Assembly: GCA_933822405.4 (NCBI GenBank)
Contig: CAKOGP040002469.1
Span: forward strand, 59,630 to 110,679
Origin: Cylindrotheca closterium
Taxonomy: Eukaryota; Bacillariophyta; Bacillariophyceae; Bacillariales; Bacillariaceae
Length of the DNA: 51,050 nucleotides
Direction of reading: 5' to 3'
The stretch's first letter is position 1; every line of letters starts with the position of its first letter. The position numbers and the translations under genes were made by a program. Of the stretch, positions 42,004 through 51,050 are shown in pieces. Below the pieces are notes generated by a model. That model ran no database searches and was not told the origin of the DNA. It saw only the letters and a list, made by a program, of their open reading frames with translations.

Positions 42004-43464
42004 ATGACAATAGCTCCTAGTGATACCACCACCAGCAATGACAGCAAAGCTGTTGCCTCGGCTTCCACTTCTTTGCACGAACAGGTAGCCCAATGGGAAT
42101 CCCAACTTTTGAACGACTACGACAATAATATGAGTCTTCACGACGCGCAAGGCCTACTGATGCGATGCGTAAAGCTGAGTCAAGTTTTGGTTGCTACCGT
42201 GCAAAAGAAGCAAACAGAAGAACAGGACCAACGAGACGAAAAGCCTGACTTAAAGCCATCAAGTCCGGACCAACAAGAAGATGACGAGACGATGATACCT
42301 GCTGTCACAAATAAACAAGAACCATCTGCATTATCATCTTCTATACGAGTACCATCCGAGGTCCTTCGTTTATTGATTCCTCATCTGACCGCTAAAGAAC
42401 TGGGCCGCTTATTTCTTCTAACAAGCCCGCAGATTGTTCCCATGTTGGGACAGAATTTTGTTTGGAAACAGCTCTGTCTCAAATTATGGCCCGATTGTCT
42501 GACGTCTTCATTGGGAGGAGCCGATTGGTGGATCACTGCCAATACCACCACCATCACCAACAACAACAACAACAACAACAAAAATAATGCCTTTCAATGG
42601 TATTTTGGGCAGCGCCAAAAGTCAATCCTCTTGCAAGAAAATGACCGATTGCAGCCTTTGCCCAAACCACGATGGAATCCTGACTTTTTGACGCTCGGCA
42701 TTGATATTTACAACGAAAAGGGTGAAATGGTGCATACCCGGACCATCGACAACTTCTTGTCGCATGTGGATGACTTTTGTACCAACGGCACTGTGACAAT
42801 TCATCTGGAAGAACCGATACCTGTGGGCAGTCTGCCGACAGGCCGAGGCTGTCATTGTTGGAACTTGCCCAAGTCGTATCCAGGTTGGAAGGCTCGATTG
42901 CATGTTTTTGCGGATAATAACACTGCAATTGAAGGCGACGACGACAATTTTGATGACACAAGCGCTACCGGTAGGGGTACTACTACTACTACTACTGCCA
43001 GTACACATACTACTTGTTTCAACGGTCGTCAATGTCATACACTCTTGGACACGAATTTTTCGGTTTGGAGGGGCTTTAGTGACAATGGAGAACTGACATT
43101 TATCCAAAAGGAACGCACCAAGGGACTGCAATTGAAAGATCGAGGACGATTTCTACAGCACCGCATAGTCACAGGGGCTTCCAAGACACCCAATTGGAAG
43201 AACTTTTTGGGGCTCCAAGCAAAAGTCATTCTGGTATGCGAAAAGACACATGATGTGGTCGAGGATAATTATGATAGTGAGCATGGCAATATTCCTCCTA
43301 CAGTTGGCCCCATCCAACAATTTGGATTTACAAGTCTGAGGATACAAGTCATTCGTTTGCATCAGAATTCGGTTGGAAATGTTCAACACAGCCTGTACCG
43401 GAAGGATTACGGTTGGCATACTCATGGAGTGGAGCTCCTGCACCTTTTAGAGGAACTAATATAA
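42004..43464 (+). CDS. F-box protein
   Basis: 486 aa, single exon. After a disordered acidic/Gln-rich N-terminus, residues ~114-165 fit an F-box: VPSEVLRLLIPHLTAKELGR, then LFLLTSPQIV and FVWKQLCLKLWP. This three-helix motif binds Skp1 in SCF ubiquitin ligases. An Asn run (AAC repeats near 42560-42583) interrupts the following region. The C-terminal ~280 residues carry beta-rich stretches but no known substrate-binding repeat. The target is unknown. Confidence 0.75.
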   Translation: MTIAPSDTTTSNDSKAVASASTSLHEQVAQWESQLLNDYDNNMSLHDAQGLLMRCVKLSQVLVATVQKKQTEEQDQRDEKPDLKPSSPDQQEDDETMIPAVTNKQEPSALSSSIRVPSEVLRLLIPHLTAKELGRLFLLTSPQIVPMLGQNFVWKQLCLKLWPDCLTSSLGGADWWITANTTTITNNNNNNNKNNAFQWYFGQRQKSILLQENDRLQPLPKPRWNPDFLTLGIDIYNEKGEMVHTRTIDNFLSHVDDFCTNGTVTIHLEEPIPVGSLPTGRGCHCWNLPKSYPGWKARLHVFADNNTAIEGDDDNFDDTSATGRGTTTTTTASTHTTCFNGRQCHTLLDTNFSVWRGFSDNGELTFIQKERTKGLQLKDRGRFLQHRIVTGASKTPNWKNFLGLQAKVILVCEKTHDVVEDNYDSEHGNIPPTVGPIQQFGFTSLRIQVIRLHQNSVGNVQHSLYRKDYGWHTHGVELLHLLEELI

Positions 43465-43769
43465 TCATTGATCATTTAGAAAGATACAGTAACGTTATAG
43501 TAGTTGTATGGTAGTGCCTACGCTGTTATCACAGGAAAAGCTGTAGTTTGGGTCTCGACTGAAAGGATCGAATCGAATCGAACCGGATGTGTCAGTTCAT
43601 GAATCTCGGGTGAGAGACAGACGTTGTGTTGAAGTTCCTGTCGTACATTTCTACGTGTGCTGACGTAATACGTCATTCCTCAGATTCAAGCAAATAAAAT
43701 ACCGCAACTCCAGACCAACCTCCGAGACATCAAAACTCCATCACCAATCCATCTTATTCTACAGCAACG
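43465..43769. other. Intergenic region upstream of ispG
   Basis: 305 bp with TACAGTA at 43485 and a CGAATCGAATCGAA run near 43567. It is the presumed promoter of the plastid IspG gene. Confidence 0.5.
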
Positions 43770-46510
43770 ATGGTGAAATTTTCCTCCGCCGCTGTCTCGG
43801 CAATCCTTTTTGCTGGAGTCACTACTCTCAGTGTCGATGCTTTTGCTCCATTGAAGAGCCAATCTCAGGCAGCCACGCCTATGAAGATGGTGCGTTTTCT
43901 GTGTCGTCAAAATTCACTTCCACCTGTAATGCCGAGTCCCGTGATATTTCGTGTCATGGATTCCCTTTTGCACTCATCCTTTCTAGAAAAAAGGGAATTT
44001 GAGTGTACGCAAAGTAACTTTTCAAACGAAAAGATACCTTGAAGCTGACCTTTGCCATGGGTGGTTTGAAATCTTGATGTGTCTACCTTCAACTGACTGT
44101 CTTTCTTCTCATCTCTTTACTATTATTTCACCTTTGACTGCTGCAATCAATGGAAACAATGAATCCTTCACTGCACTCTTTTTTTGCTGAATTGAAAAAC
44201 TGCTACTTTGTGAAAAATGATCTAAAATCCAACAACATTAACAATTGAACGACACGACAATCCAGTCCACCGAGACTGCTAAATCTGCATCCGATGTCTT
44301 GTGGACTCCCTCGTGGAAATCGGGAGCACGCGACGAAGAATTTGGTGCCATTGACAAGTACTGTGAGGACTTGCACTTGGTGACTAGACGTAAAACCCGA
44401 ACCGTCGAATGCGGACCCATCAAATTTGGATCGGACCATCCCATTGTCCGACAAACCATGGCTACCACTGATACTGCTGATGTCGACGGAACCATCGAAC
44501 AAGTTATGAGATGTGCTGATGAGGGTTTCGATTTGGTTCGTATTACTGTCCAGGGAAGAAGAGAGGCCACCGCTGCCCAAAAGATTCGTGAGGGACTTTT
44601 CAAGAAGGGATACGATATTCCTCTGTGTGCCGATATGCACTTTCAGCCAAAGGTTGCTTTGATGGTCGCTGATGCCCTTGAAAAGATCCGTATCAATCCT
44701 GGTAACTTTGCCGATGGTCGCAAAGATTTCGCAGAAAAGGTTTACGAAACAGAAGCAGATTACATCCAAGAGCGTCAATACTTGTTGGATGCCATGGCCC
44801 CATTGGTTGAGAAATGCAAGGACTTGAACCGTTGTATGCGTATTGGTACCAACCATGGATCTTTGTCCTCCCGTGTTCTTTCTTTCTACGGAGACACCCC
44901 ACGTGGAATGGTCGAATCTGCCATTGAATTCGCTGATATCTGCCGAAGCATGAACTACCACAACTTTGTCTTCTCCATGAAGGCCAGTAACCCCCTTGTC
45001 ATGGTCCAATCTTATCGTCTCTTGGCTGCCGAACAATACCGCATGGGATGGGATTATCCTCTTCACTTGGGTGTCACCGAAGCTGGTGAAGGTGAGGATG
45101 GACGTATGAAATCCGCCATTGGTATCGGAACCCTTTTGGCCGATGGTATTGGTGACACTGTTCGTGTCTCGTTGACGGAGGACCCCGAATTCGAATACAA
45201 GCCATGCAACCGCCTTGCAGAAATGGCCGAAGCCCAATTGGCCAGCAACGACGATTCCATGGCTCGCCAAAAGGCTGTCAAGCCCTACAAGGATACCCGT
45301 GATATTACGACCTTTGCTCGCCGCGTAGGACAACTTCCCGAAAAGAACGAAGATGAGAATGTGGATGCTAGTGAATTCTTGGACGCCAACGGAAGTGTCC
45401 TTTCCGTTGTCACCCCCGAAATGTTCAAAAAGGAAAATGTTCAATACTTGTACCAACAATTGGGCTGCAAGACTGCTGTCGGCATGCCCTTTAAGGATAT
45501 CGCTACCACCGACTCTATCTTTATGGCCACCATTCCCCCATCTTCTGATACTGAAGCCCGCACTGCCATTCGCCGTTTGATCGAAGTAAATATGGGTGTT
45601 GTCGTTCCAGCTGCTGAATTGGAGAAGGATCCTCTGCCAAATGCCGTTGCGTTCATGTCATTGAACGAAGCCATTGAAAAGGATGGAAAGGTAAGTTTTG
45701 TGCTGCGAATAATAGTGAATCATTTTGGAAAGGAAAGGAATATTCTCACGCTCACTTTCTTGCCCAATCTCTCGTCGATCATGACAGCTCCCTGAAGGTG
45801 CCATCCGCATGGTTGTTGGATTGGATGGTGACGAAGATGAAGATGTCTTGTTGAAGATCAAGGACCTCAACCCCGCTTTCATCATGCTCAAGCCCAAGGA
45901 AGAACTCAGCCCCTTGCATGCGTCCCGTCGCATTTTCGAGATTTTGAAGTCCAACGATATCAAGCATTCCGTCATTCACCACTTCGCCACCGAGACTGAG
46001 GACTCGAACGAATTGGCTTTGGCGTTGGGAACCAAAATTGGGTCCCTTTTGACCGATGGAAATGGAGATGGTATCATGATTGAACAAACCAGCGAGAAGA
46101 AGCCCTTCGCTGTTGACTTTATTCGTCAAACGTCTTTCAGTTTGTTGCAAGGATCGCGTATGCGTAACACCAAAACCGAATTCGTTTCTTGCCCTTCATG
46201 TGGAAGAACGTTGTTCGACTTACAAGAGACTACCGCGGCCATTACTGAGGCTACTGGACACTTGCCTGGTGTCACTGTTGCCGTGATGGGATGCATTGTC
46301 AACGGACCCGGAGAGATGGCTGACGCCGATTTCGGATACGTTGGTACTCTTCCAGGAAAGGTCGATCTATATTACGGAAAGGAAGTTGTCCGAAAGGGTG
46401 TCCCCAACGAGGATGCCGTTGACGCCCTTGTTCAATTGATCAAGGACTACGATATGTGGAAGGATAAGGAAGAGGAAGAAGAAGAGGAAGAAGCTGCCGT
46501 TGTCGCATAA
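43770..46510 (+). CDS. ispG: Plastid 4-hydroxy-3-methylbut-2-enyl diphosphate synthase (IspG/GcpE)
   Basis: Exons 43770-43889, 44266-45690 and 45788-46510 are joined across phase-0 introns of 376 nt (GTGCGT...TCCAG) and 97 nt (GTAAGT...GACAG), giving 755 aa. Exon 1 encodes just the signal peptide ([20 protein letters not shown]), the DAFAPLK cleavage motif of diatom plastid proteins, and a short transit peptide. The mature enzyme is the long plant/plastid form: an N-terminal TIM barrel ([20 protein letters not shown]), an inserted middle domain, and the C-terminal [4Fe-4S] domain with [13 protein letters not shown] and [20 protein letters not shown], which hold the cluster ligands. It reductively dehydrates MEcPP to HMBPP in the MEP isoprenoid pathway. 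A Glu-rich tail ends the protein. Identification is firm; the acceptor of intron 1 is chosen to keep frame. Confidence 0.97.
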
Positions 46511-46817
46511 ATTTCTTAATTACACTTGGCAAAACAAGAACTAATTGAAGTAGCAATACAAAAAATAGAGTTGAACTCAATCATTGCTGGAAGCTAGGTT
46601 TGGGCTCTAAGGCTTTGTATTATATATTTTCCAATCGAATGAGTAATGCCTCGATGCACAAAAATCGGATACGGTATTGCACAGCTGTTGCGGTTTTACT
46701 TGACTATTGAGTTTTCCCCATTGCTTGACGCAACCTTTCAAAAAGGTGTCATAATTTTTCCATGTGATTCGCGCCCCTTGATTGATTGCTTGGCTGTTGA
46801 GGTGGAATCATAATACC
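46511..46817. other. Convergent intergenic region
   Basis: 307 bp between the 3' ends of ispG and the BTB gene. Nothing is recognised. Confidence 0.5.
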
Positions 46818-47654
46818 TTAATTGGTCTTGTAGCGGGCAATCACACCCTTGACTTCTTTGAGACACCGAGCCACTGTAGCATCCTTGTGATCTGTTCTCT
46901 TGCTTTGCAAAGCATCTATAATTTGAGTTTCCAACGTCACAAAGCGCGAGTCCCCCGTTTCTCGTTTGCGTTGCAAACCAGCTTCCAAGAGATATGGCAG
47001 CAAGGGGTTTTGCGAGAGGGCCATTCGATCCGAAAAGGGTCCACCACTCGCCACTACTGCCGCATCGGCTGGTAGATATTCTTGAATAGATTCCCATACA
47101 ATTTCGTTATCGGCCACCAAAGGTAGGAGGGTCTTTAGGGATTGAGCCGTGACACATTCATAGGGTCCTTGCAGAACAGATTTGATTTGACCACTCGACA
47201 ATTCCAATGTTAGAGGCAACTGATACATGCCCGAGAAATTGGTCCATTTAATCAGCTTTTCAAATTGAGCTTCTGTCAATTTGCGCCAATTCTGCGGCGC
47301 CTTGGAACAGAGGTAAGCCTCCATAATTTCGTCGCATTCCGTTAGAAGCTGTTCAATTTGAAACTGATGAAACCAAGGAACAAGTTTCATAACGTTGGAT
47401 GTATCAATTTTTGCATTCCGACAGGTTTTGGGATCAATAAAAGAGTAGAATAGTGGCCAATCTTGTGGATCCTTATCGGGAAGTTCGATCCGTGATGAAT
47501 GACTCTCCTTCATGGCAGTGGAAAGCATAACATCAAAGACCTCCGAAGACATGCTTAGGATGAGCTGATAACATTCAAATTCTTGGACGGTATCCCCGTT
47601 TCCCACCACAATAGTCACATCAGGATCATGTGTTCGAAGCCGGTTAAAGTTCAT
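46818..47654 (-). CDS. BTB/POZ-domain protein
   Basis: 278 aa. Residues ~10-115 match a BTB fold: DPDVTIVVGNG, FECYQLILSMSSEVFDVMLS, RIELPDKDPQDWPLFYSFID and VMKLVPWFHQFQIEQLLTEC. The C-terminal half is helical and may act as a BACK-like domain. Such proteins often link substrates to cullin-3 ubiquitin ligases; no substrate-binding repeats are seen. Confidence 0.82.
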   Translation of the reverse strand: MNFNRLRTHDPDVTIVVGNGDTVQEFECYQLILSMSSEVFDVMLSTAMKESHSSRIELPDKDPQDWPLFYSFIDPKTCRNAKIDTSNVMKLVPWFHQFQIEQLLTECDEIMEAYLCSKAPQNWRKLTEAQFEKLIKWTNFSGMYQLPLTLELSSGQIKSVLQGPYECVTAQSLKTLLPLVADNEIVWESIQEYLPADAAVVASGGPFSDRMALSQNPLLPYLLEAGLQRKRETGDSRFVTLETQIIDALQSKRTDHKDATVARCLKEVKGVIARYKTN

Positions 47655-48045
47655 TGTGTGCTGTAAAAGCGGCGCAGATTACAATGTGGTGGATGTTGGT
47701 TTGTATCTGGTTGGTGTCAAACTTCTCATACGGAAGATGAAGATGATCTCCTGAAAAATTTGGAGCCGATGAGCGGCGCGCGGGCGGCGCAAAAGTTATC
47801 CGTTGCTCTAGGGAGTTGTTTAGTCCTATTTTATAGTAGTTTTGGCTGCAATAATCACCACAGTAAGAATATGAAATGCATCATCGCAAGTAAATATTCG
47901 CTTTACGGGCGACGTCTTTGCCTTTTTCGTTGTCAACATTTTCATCTTGCCTGTCCTCGCCAATCATACGGCATACGGCATACGTCGGTTGACCATCCTC
48001 AATCAAGAAAGCTTGAAAAGCATCAGCTTTCCCAAGTTACCTCGA
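47655..48045. other. Region upstream of the broken paralog
   Basis: 391 bp. The final ~60 nt (TCCTCAATCAAGAA...AGCATCAGCTT) resemble gene B 4748-4795, so homology to gene B starts upstream of the paralog's likely start codon. A 193-codon open frame from 47760 runs across the paralog in a different frame and is not credible. Confidence 0.5.
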
Positions 48046-48804
48046 ATGAGTGCCATCACTCAACAACAAGAACAACCAGTTCAAGAAACCATCATTACCG
48101 GTTTGGTTTGTGCAGTCGCAATCATATTTCTTCGGTACATGATACTCGACATTCACCAAACCTATCAAACACTTTGCAGGCAATGGAGCAGACGACGCAG
48201 CGTCCTGAAGGCGAATTTGAAAAAGATGACCAAGGCCAAGAGTGTCAAGTGGGCAAAAATGCAAGCGCCAGAAGAAGCAAGGGCCAGAAGGAGGAAAGAT
48301 CGATTTTGAACCAACCCTTTTTGTCATTATCAAAGATCTAAAGGAGGAAGAAAAAGTCGACAACGTGAATGAGAAGAAGGAATTCAAACCTTCACTTCTT
48401 GTCATTATCGAAGATCCAGAAGAAGAAGATTTGAGTGCCATTGAGACTTGCCTTTGGACCCTGGATTGATTAATAACGACTTCGATTCTTTGGAGGATGA
48501 CAGCGATGGCAATATTGCAGCAGCACCAACCAAGCAATCTGACAACACAGCTACTAGTAATATTCCTTCTGATGGAATGGGATCTGGATGGACAGAATCT
48601 AGAAAGTGCTACAGCCGAAGACTACAGCTCAAGCTTTGGCCAAATTTAAATCTTAGTACGCCAAGTCGCAACTTCTCATCCGCAATAAGTCCTCAAGATG
48701 AGAAGGACAAGGCAAGTATCATTGTTTTTTTTCTTCGCAGACTTGAGAAACAGCAGGGAGCAGTAACATTGAAGTATTCATGGCAGTCATCGTATTCAAT
48801 TTAG
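48046..48804 (+). pseudogene. Frameshifted third paralog of genes A and B
   Basis: From the ATG at 48046 the frame encodes QETIITGLVCAVAIIFLRYM and YQTLCRQWS, matching the membrane segment and following residues of gene B. Next come SVLK (48199-48210) and KSVKW (48238-48252) in the place of SILR and RVxF. The frame stops at 48307-48309, but the sequence continues one frame over with KIDFEPTLFVI and EFKPSLLVIIEDPEEED, then near 48450-48470 returns to the first frame with LDPGLINND and DGMGSGWTES. Two compensating frameshifts in a short span indicate a decaying copy; an unusual short intron or sequencing errors are alternatives. It is much shorter than gene B, with only one module. Confidence 0.7.
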
Positions 48805-49120
48805 CATCTCTCGTCTTCCTTTCGTATCGTTGGTATAACAGAATGAGCGAACCACCTCAGTCTCCGTTGTTTGGGTCCATGCCATTGCAATCAAAGTTTG
48901 TAGTCTTTCTTACCCACTTGGTGGTTGGTAGGTTCAGTCATCGACTGCTGTCTTGCCACCGGCTCCATACTTGATCGTCCATGGTACGCTGACCAAATGC
49001 ATCGCATGCAATATTTGTTCGGAAATCTTTTCCCTTATGGTCTCGAAGAAGAATCTAGACATCATAAAAGTTTCCTACAGTACAGTAGGCATTTACATAC
49101 TACAGTACAGTGGTATTTCG
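48805..49120. other. Intergenic region
   Basis: About 300 bp between the broken paralog and the stop of the next gene. It contains overlapping TACAGTA words at 49076, 49081 and 49101. No gene is seen. Confidence 0.5.
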
Positions 49121-50815
49121 TCATGACCATTCAATGATCATTCCAGGAACGTCTCTATCTATCTGTTTCCTTTTCATTCCATCAAGATGTCCCAGATGTG
49201 ACTCCATCTCTATGATGAACCCCTCTGACATGTCGTCGTCATCCTCCTCTTCTTCAGCTCCAGCCAGCAGTCGCTGACGATGAGCAGCTGCCCAGTTGTT
49301 GGCCGCTTTTGCGATCAGTAGCATTGGATCCGGGGCTGGATGACCTACATCGCTCTCACCCACAGGGGCGTCATAGCTCCCGAAAGCAATCTTTCGTACT
49401 CGCAGACGGTCCTCTGCACTGCTTCTTTCAATAACGGAGGGCACCCAAACTTGTTTTGGATCTGGTGGAAAAACACGACTGTCTTTCAATTTTGACAAAG
49501 CATCCCTTTCTTGGATGTCCCAGTCATTGTACTTTTCGGCATCCCGGATGACGCAATGTGCTAGAGCGAGTACTGCAGTTTCTAGCAATTTCCGGGCAAT
49601 TTCAATTTCCTCTTCACTTGCCGTTGTTCCCTCCTCCTTCAAGCCTACCTCATCTGCGACAGCACCAATGCTTTCCGTTCGACTTTCGTCAACAGTTCTA
49701 TCATCGAGCACGACGGTAGGACGTGGGCCCTCGTGATCGAGACCTTCTGAGCGATTTCCGTCAAATGGAACGGTATTGAATCCCATTTTATTTAGTGGTT
49801 TTGGCGTTCCAATAATGAATAGCGCTTCGTAGCCTTCTCCTTGCCACGCTACAGCATTTTTACTTGAAAGAATTGGGACTATCAGCAGATGAGGTTTCGT
49901 GTCGAAATTGGATTCTTGGCCTTTCAATCGAATCATATTCGTTGTAAAATGCTTCGTTCCAACTAAATTCACTTTTCTGTTCTTTCCTAGTTGTTGCGCA
50001 TTCGTTTCGCTTGCGCTTTCGTTTGAATCCGGTTTCTGTTCTTTCTTTGTTGTTGCTTTGTCTCCGTCAGTCTCTTCATTCTTTTTCCGGCTCCCGTGAA
50101 TCAGTTTTTGTACTGTTTCAAACGAGGCATTTTGCAGCCCAAACACCATCGGTGCCACGTAGGTATGCAAAGACGCAAAGACTTTCCCAGCTGGTACGAG
50201 GTGTGCAACTTGACTGCCTTTGACTCGATGCCTCGAACGCTTTTTGTCGTCGCTGAGAGTGGAAGCCAAAACGTCAAAGGGCCAGATCTTAGCCTTGGTG
50301 TACGAACCTCTAGATGACACCCCGCTGCGCCCATCTCGTTCAGCGACGACATAGTCACCTGTTTCATCGGTTGCAAGCCGGAGAGTGCGCTCATAGTACT
50401 TTAAACCATTCCGCTCAATGCTTGGGGGCCCCGCTCTTGTCAAGGCGTCAAGATGATCTTGTTTGTATTCAACGAGATTTATATTCCAAAGGTCATTGTA
50501 TGACATGTAATACTCGCCAGTCTCGAGGGCCTCGAGGGCCTTGTTTTTTTCTTCTGATTCCTTTCTCTTTTCTTCTGATTCCTTTAGACGCTTCTCTAGC
50601 TCCTTCTTTTCCTTCTCGAACAAGAGTTGTTCTTCCTTTCTCTTTTCTTCTGATTCCTTCTTTTCCTTCTCGGCCAAGAGAAGGCTATCGTATTCCTCCT
50701 GTGGCACTTCTACAGATTGTTTCTTTAAAGCTGGTCCTGCGACTTGCGACCCAGACTCTTGTTGCGTTGGCGGTAAGCCCGGTCTTTTAGAAGCTGCCGA
50801 CGGTTCTTTTCTCAT
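49121..50815 (-). CDS. Coiled-coil protein with possible degenerate HNH-like core
   Basis: 564 aa. After a short disordered start, residues ~45-95 form a Glu/Lys coiled coil built of repeated KESEEKRKE units. The middle contains SQVAHLVPAGKVFASL and, after a variable Lys/Glu-rich insert, TKHFTTNMIRLKGQESNFD followed by KPHLLIVPIL. The AH-(L/I)-x-P and N-x-I-x-L...FD...L-x-I-x-P spacing recalls the beta-beta-alpha core of HNH nucleases, but the usual third His (LHxxFD) is replaced, so any activity is doubtful. The C-terminus is acidic (AGAEEEEDDDD). The family is not recognised with certainty; protein-coding status is likely. Confidence 0.6.
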   Translation of the reverse strand: MRKEPSAASKRPGLPPTQQESGSQVAGPALKKQSVEVPQEEYDSLLLAEKEKKESEEKRKEEQLLFEKEKKELEKRLKESEEKRKESEEKNKALEALETGEYYMSYNDLWNINLVEYKQDHLDALTRAGPPSIERNGLKYYERTLRLATDETGDYVVAERDGRSGVSSRGSYTKAKIWPFDVLASTLSDDKKRSRHRVKGSQVAHLVPAGKVFASLHTYVAPMVFGLQNASFETVQKLIHGSRKKNEETDGDKATTKKEQKPDSNESASETNAQQLGKNRKVNLVGTKHFTTNMIRLKGQESNFDTKPHLLIVPILSSKNAVAWQGEGYEALFIIGTPKPLNKMGFNTVPFDGNRSEGLDHEGPRPTVVLDDRTVDESRTESIGAVADEVGLKEEGTTASEEEIEIARKLLETAVLALAHCVIRDAEKYNDWDIQERDALSKLKDSRVFPPDPKQVWVPSVIERSSAEDRLRVRKIAFGSYDAPVGESDVGHPAPDPMLLIAKAANNWAAAHRQRLLAGAEEEEDDDDMSEGFIIEMESHLGHLDGMKRKQIDRDVPGMIIEWS

Positions 50816-51026
50816 TTTTCTTTCACGTGCTGGGAGTGTCTGTTGCTACTCGCACTACTTCTGGTATTATACTACTGGTGCCGGTTAATGGCTCAATGCT
50901 GTCTGTATGATAGCTATATTTGCCGGTACCTATGTGACGGTCTCGTTTTGGCAGGTTCGCGGTATATACGTACATCTCTGGTAAAAACGCGTCGCCGTCG
51001 TACAAATTCGACTGTTGCACGTGGAT

Positions 51027-51050
51027 GATTGATTGATTGATTGATTGATT
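51027..51050 (+). repeat. (GATT)n microsatellite
   Basis: Six GATT units run to the right edge of the window. A shorter run of the same unit lies at 12481-12499. Confidence 0.95.

Noticed and set aside
47760..48341. 193-codon plus-strand frame
   Set aside because: Runs out of frame across the gene-B-like sequence of the broken paralog.

Overview
The window is nuclear DNA of a eukaryotic alga, most likely a pennate diatom. The best evidence is an IspG/GcpE gene whose first exon encodes a signal peptide followed by a DAFAPLK plastid-targeting motif of the ASAFAP type. Other support comes from short GT-AG introns (79-142 nt, one of 376 nt), closely packed genes on both strands, a large TPR protein, DUF4116 repeats and a diatom-style O-fucosyltransferase-like gene. 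The species is not determined; no rRNA, tRNA or complete transposable element was recognised.

Left part (1-9.5 kb): a ~5.01-kb tandem duplication. Each copy holds a long acidic/basic low-complexity protein gene (gene A, truncated at the left edge; gene B, complete) and ~2.4 kb of 3' flank. The flank carries a 31-bp minisatellite and a cluster of six consecutive hairpins. Gene A has an extra in-frame 909-bp internal duplication. Both proteins repeat a module pairing [SILR] with [RV-x-F], the two short motifs by which regulators dock on protein phosphatase 1. A frameshifted third relative lies at about 48.0-48.8 kb and keeps the membrane segment and a degenerate form of the motif pair.

Middle part (10-25.9 kb): two truncated-hemoglobin-like genes with a shared phase-2 intron position flank an Alba-family gene and a RelA/SpoT-like plus kinesin-light-chain-type TPR gene. 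Then come a small His-rich protein, an MFS transporter, a TBC1D22/Gyp1-type Rab GAP, a small Cys-rich membrane protein and a membrane-anchored multicopper oxidase.

Right part (26-51 kb): a DUF4116 protein, two paralogous secreted beta-propeller-like membrane proteins (28.5-30.2 and 37.5-39.3 kb), a DUF4262-like protein, a basic small protein, a mitochondrial citramalyl-CoA lyase-like (CLYBL) gene, an O-fucosyltransferase-like gene, a TGS1-like RNA cap methyltransferase, an F-box protein, plastid IspG, a BTB protein, the broken third paralog, and a coiled-coil protein with a possible HNH-like core.

The genes form no pathway cluster. The unusual points are the expanding family of putative PP1-docking proteins, the possible structured RNA in its 3' flank, the globin-like pair, the RelA/SpoT-TPR fusion, and two short palindromic or recurrent words (TACTGTA/TACAGTA and TACCGGTA) that recur mainly in non-coding DNA. 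All identifications come from reading the sequence and from memory of protein families; no database search was run.
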